A stretch of 64,000 nucleotides of DNA from the NCBI GenBank assembly GCA_032717465.1, contig CM064669.1, forward strand, positions 44,590,035 through 44,654,034. The letters run 5' to 3'. The position numbers were made by a program, and so were the translations under genes. Source of the DNA: Coenobita brevimanus (lineage: Eukaryota; Arthropoda; Malacostraca; Decapoda; Coenobitidae). Shown here in pieces: positions 62,101-64,000 of the stretch (position 1 is the first letter of the stretch; each line of letters opens with the position of its first letter). Below the pieces are notes generated by a model that did not search any database, had not been told where the DNA came from, and was given only the letters and a program-made list of their open reading frames with translations.

Positions 62101-62493
62101 TAAATGTCGGCTTACACGCGCTTGACATGGGCCGGGAGATTGGCCATACAGATTCAAGTCGTGTTTTACGGGTCCTGAAGACCATCTGATCCCTAGCGCC
62201 GAGAAGCATCATTTTGGGTCACGAGTGAGTTGACCCTCACCTCCCCCCCCCCCACACACACTTGTTTATGCCACTCTCTGGTTCTCCTCAAGTCCCGCGC
62301 CAGCCATGGAGGTTGCTCATGTTCTCCTTGGGGGACGCGCCCCCCAGGTTTAGAACCTCTGATTTAAAAGGTAGCCGACCCACAGTGCCATGCCATTTGA
62401 AGGACAAGGCCAGTAACGCCGAGGGTTATAGTTTACCTGGCATTGGACACTTAGTAGTAACTTTTCCTGACCGATTTACTTTGCCTTTTTTTT

Positions 62494-62925
62494 GTGGGGG
62501 GGGGAGGGGCTATATTCGTAATTTCTTTAGTTTTAGTAACGATACAAGTTCTTCCAGTGACTTACAAGAGGATTATAAGATGCAGTTGGCTAAAAAAGAA
62601 AAACCTGGAGTGCACGAAATATCCAGTAGCCTACATCTCCCAGACCTACCATAGCTGGCATTCCATGAGTCCACCCGCAGCACGACCGAATGGAGTCCGT
62701 TTTCCTTGGAGCTCCAGTGAAAGCATGGCGATGACAAGGATAGCAGACGTGGCCTCACTTCGTCCCACGGCCACAAAACCCCTTGTTCAGACCCTGGCTC
62801 AGAGGTTAATAATTGGACCAACTCTGCCTCATCCCACAACAGTAACGACCCCAGCGGTGGCACAGAACACCCCAACGCATGACAACAGGAAGAGTGTAGT
62901 TGGTGTTACCATTGACACAACATAG
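62494..62925 (+). CDS. Uncharacterised 143-codon open frame in duplicate B
   Basis: The second half (from MAMTRIADVASLRP near 62,724) has ordinary composition and ends with NRKSVVGVTIDTT. The matching region of copy A (5,662-5,855) has a stop in place of the Gln codon after KPLV and a shift near the end. I recognise no domain. It adjoins the SINE head and may belong to an unidentified transposable element or be chance. No start context or splice site supports expression. Confidence 0.15.
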   Translation: MGGGGAIFVISLVLVTIQVLPVTYKRIIRCSWLKKKNLECTKYPVAYISQTYHSWHSMSPPAARPNGVRFPWSSSESMAMTRIADVASLRPTATKPLVQTLAQRLIIGPTLPHPTTVTTPAVAQNTPTHDNRKSVVGVTIDTT

Positions 62926-62973
62926 GATGCCTGGTGGTTTAGCGAGTTAATGAGCACCAACTGGATGTAGTTA
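62926..62973 (+). mobile_element. SINE head fragment
   Basis: ATGCCTGGTGGTTTAGCGAG through GGATGTAGT is the same as 5,864-5,912 with one change (AATGAGC for AAGGAGC). It stops short of the B-box and body seen at 5,864-6,055. Confidence 0.6.
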
Positions 62974-63950
62974 CACAACATAGGTGTCGGAAATTTAGGA
63001 ATAATTCCTCCCATTTTCTATTTTAGTTGGTGATGGGCAGTCGTATTTTGGAAGTATAATGTATTATACGTGACCCAGGGTGATGGGCATATAGGATTAC
63101 GTATATTTATACTATGGTTCATACTTTAGTCTTTTTCCCAGCCATGGATGGAATGTGCACATATGCATTTTTAGTTATTTGATTGGTGGATCGCCTCTGT
63201 TCTTCTCTCCAGAGGTCTAAGTTTTAGTCTCGGCTAGGCCTCGGTCAATTACGAGTCTCGAGACCTCAGTTGATCGGGCTCTCGCCCACGCTCTCAGTCC
63301 TAATTCATTGAGTCTTAGTCTCAGATGATCTCGAGTCGAGTCAAAGGCAGTCCCAGTCATGCCTTAGTCACGCTTGGAAGCAGTCTAACCACTCTCGTGG
63401 TACTGAGAGAGAATTCGGTTGGGACAGACTGGACTGATTAATTAATTTACGACAGTGCTTCCTCCTAGATGGGAATGAACATTTTCAATTCACTTTAATT
63501 TATAAATAGTGTAAACAGTAATGCTTACGTAAAAAGTACGTATTTGGTCCAGGCCGTAACCTCCAGTAATCCGCCAAGCACTAGCAACAAGCAACATCTT
63601 CAACAACTCCGACCATATGGCAACAACCTACAAGCCTCTCCATTGCTACTCTTAAGCTAAGTAACTAAATGACCCTTAGTGGCGAAAGACTGGGCGAATA
63701 ATATTTCACCAGGGTTTCCAGCTTTTATTTGAGGATCCTTAAATAGATCGTTTAGTTGCTTAGTAGGGAACACAACCTACACGTCATTACGATCCAGGTG
63801 AGTCCTGGGAGTAAGACATATATATCCGGACAAATTATGTAGTGTTGTAGGCCTATTTTTGTCTTGTTTAGTGCAAGTGATTAGCCAGTTAAATATTTAC
63901 GACACTACCGGGGGTATATTCTAAATTTTTCTAATTTTTCCCCCACAATA
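62974..63950. other. No gene; CTCGGTC/CTCAGTC-rich patch
   Basis: AT-rich sequence. From 63,215 to 63,370 AGTCTCGG, GAGTCTCGAGACCTCAG, CAGTCC and GAGTCGAG words recur at 15-25 bp, a degenerate short repeat. No frame or RNA gene recognised. Confidence 0.45.
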
Positions 63951-64000
63951 GGATGCCTGGTGGTTTATCGAGTTAAGGAGCACCAGCTGGATGTAGTTAC
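63951..64000 (+). mobile_element. SINE head fragment at window end
   Basis: AGGATGCCTGGTGGTTTATCG and GGAGCACCAGCTGGATGTAG repeat 62,924-62,975, including the following TTAC, about 1,025 bp away. The window ends before it can be followed. Confidence 0.6.

Larger units (their letters stand above)
57449..62973 (+). repeat. Segmental duplication, copy B
   Basis: Direct partner of 1-5,912. The left limit is only where copy A is cut by the window, so the similarity may extend further left. It lacks the SINE found at 2,419-2,785 in copy A. Similarity ends inside the SINE head at GCACCAACTGGATGTAGT, after which A continues CCATTAGTG and B continues TACACAACA. Confidence 0.93.

Overview
This window looks like intergenic or intronic nuclear DNA from an arthropod, most likely a decapod crustacean and plausibly a crab. 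The reasons are the very dense CA/GT, GA/CT and AT microsatellites, two families of non-LTR retrotransposon that I recognise from decapods, tRNA-derived SINEs, and a very abundant palindromic TTAA element. I find no convincing intact host gene. Nearly all long open frames lie on simple repeats or minisatellites and are artefacts of repeat periodicity.

Layout. Positions 1-5,912 and 57,449-62,973 are two copies, in the same orientation, of one segment of about 5.5-5.9 kb. They look roughly 90% or more alike by eye. Copy A carries a tRNA-derived SINE (2,419-2,785) that copy B lacks. From 5.9 to 30 kb lie a second SINE family, a 1.3 kb purine-rich tract (6.46-7.74 kb), 51-bp and 57-bp minisatellites, and a 766-bp GC-rich Harbinger-type element (11,750-12,515) with 38-bp inverted termini and TAA target duplications. 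Two 5'-truncated jockey-like LINE fragments follow at 32.5-33.3 and 36.8-37.3 kb. From 40.8 to 43.0 kb copies of the TTAA element appear to have given rise to two minisatellites of 29 bp and 24 bp. TGG-rich tandem repeats occupy 43-46 kb.

The largest element is a CR1/L2-type LINE of about 5.27 kb on the minus strand (48,418-53,687). It has an ORF1 with a coiled coil and an SGNH-esterase domain, and a decayed ORF2 with endonuclease and reverse transcriptase. It sits inside a 30-bp minisatellite, whose two halves (47,971-48,417 and 53,688-54,331) resume in phase on either side. A decayed copy of a repetitive arthropod gene family lies at 56.6-57.4 kb, next to duplicate copy B.

How the parts relate. 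The sequence shows layered turnover: palindromic elements seed tandem arrays, arrays host LINEs, and a large duplication gives a clock for later insertions and microsatellite changes. I found no operon, CRISPR array or new enzymatic system. The most interesting signals are the element-to-minisatellite conversions, the LINE-split array with its foldback 5' region, the Harbinger-type element and the duplicated flanks. Identities were judged by eye and no database was searched.
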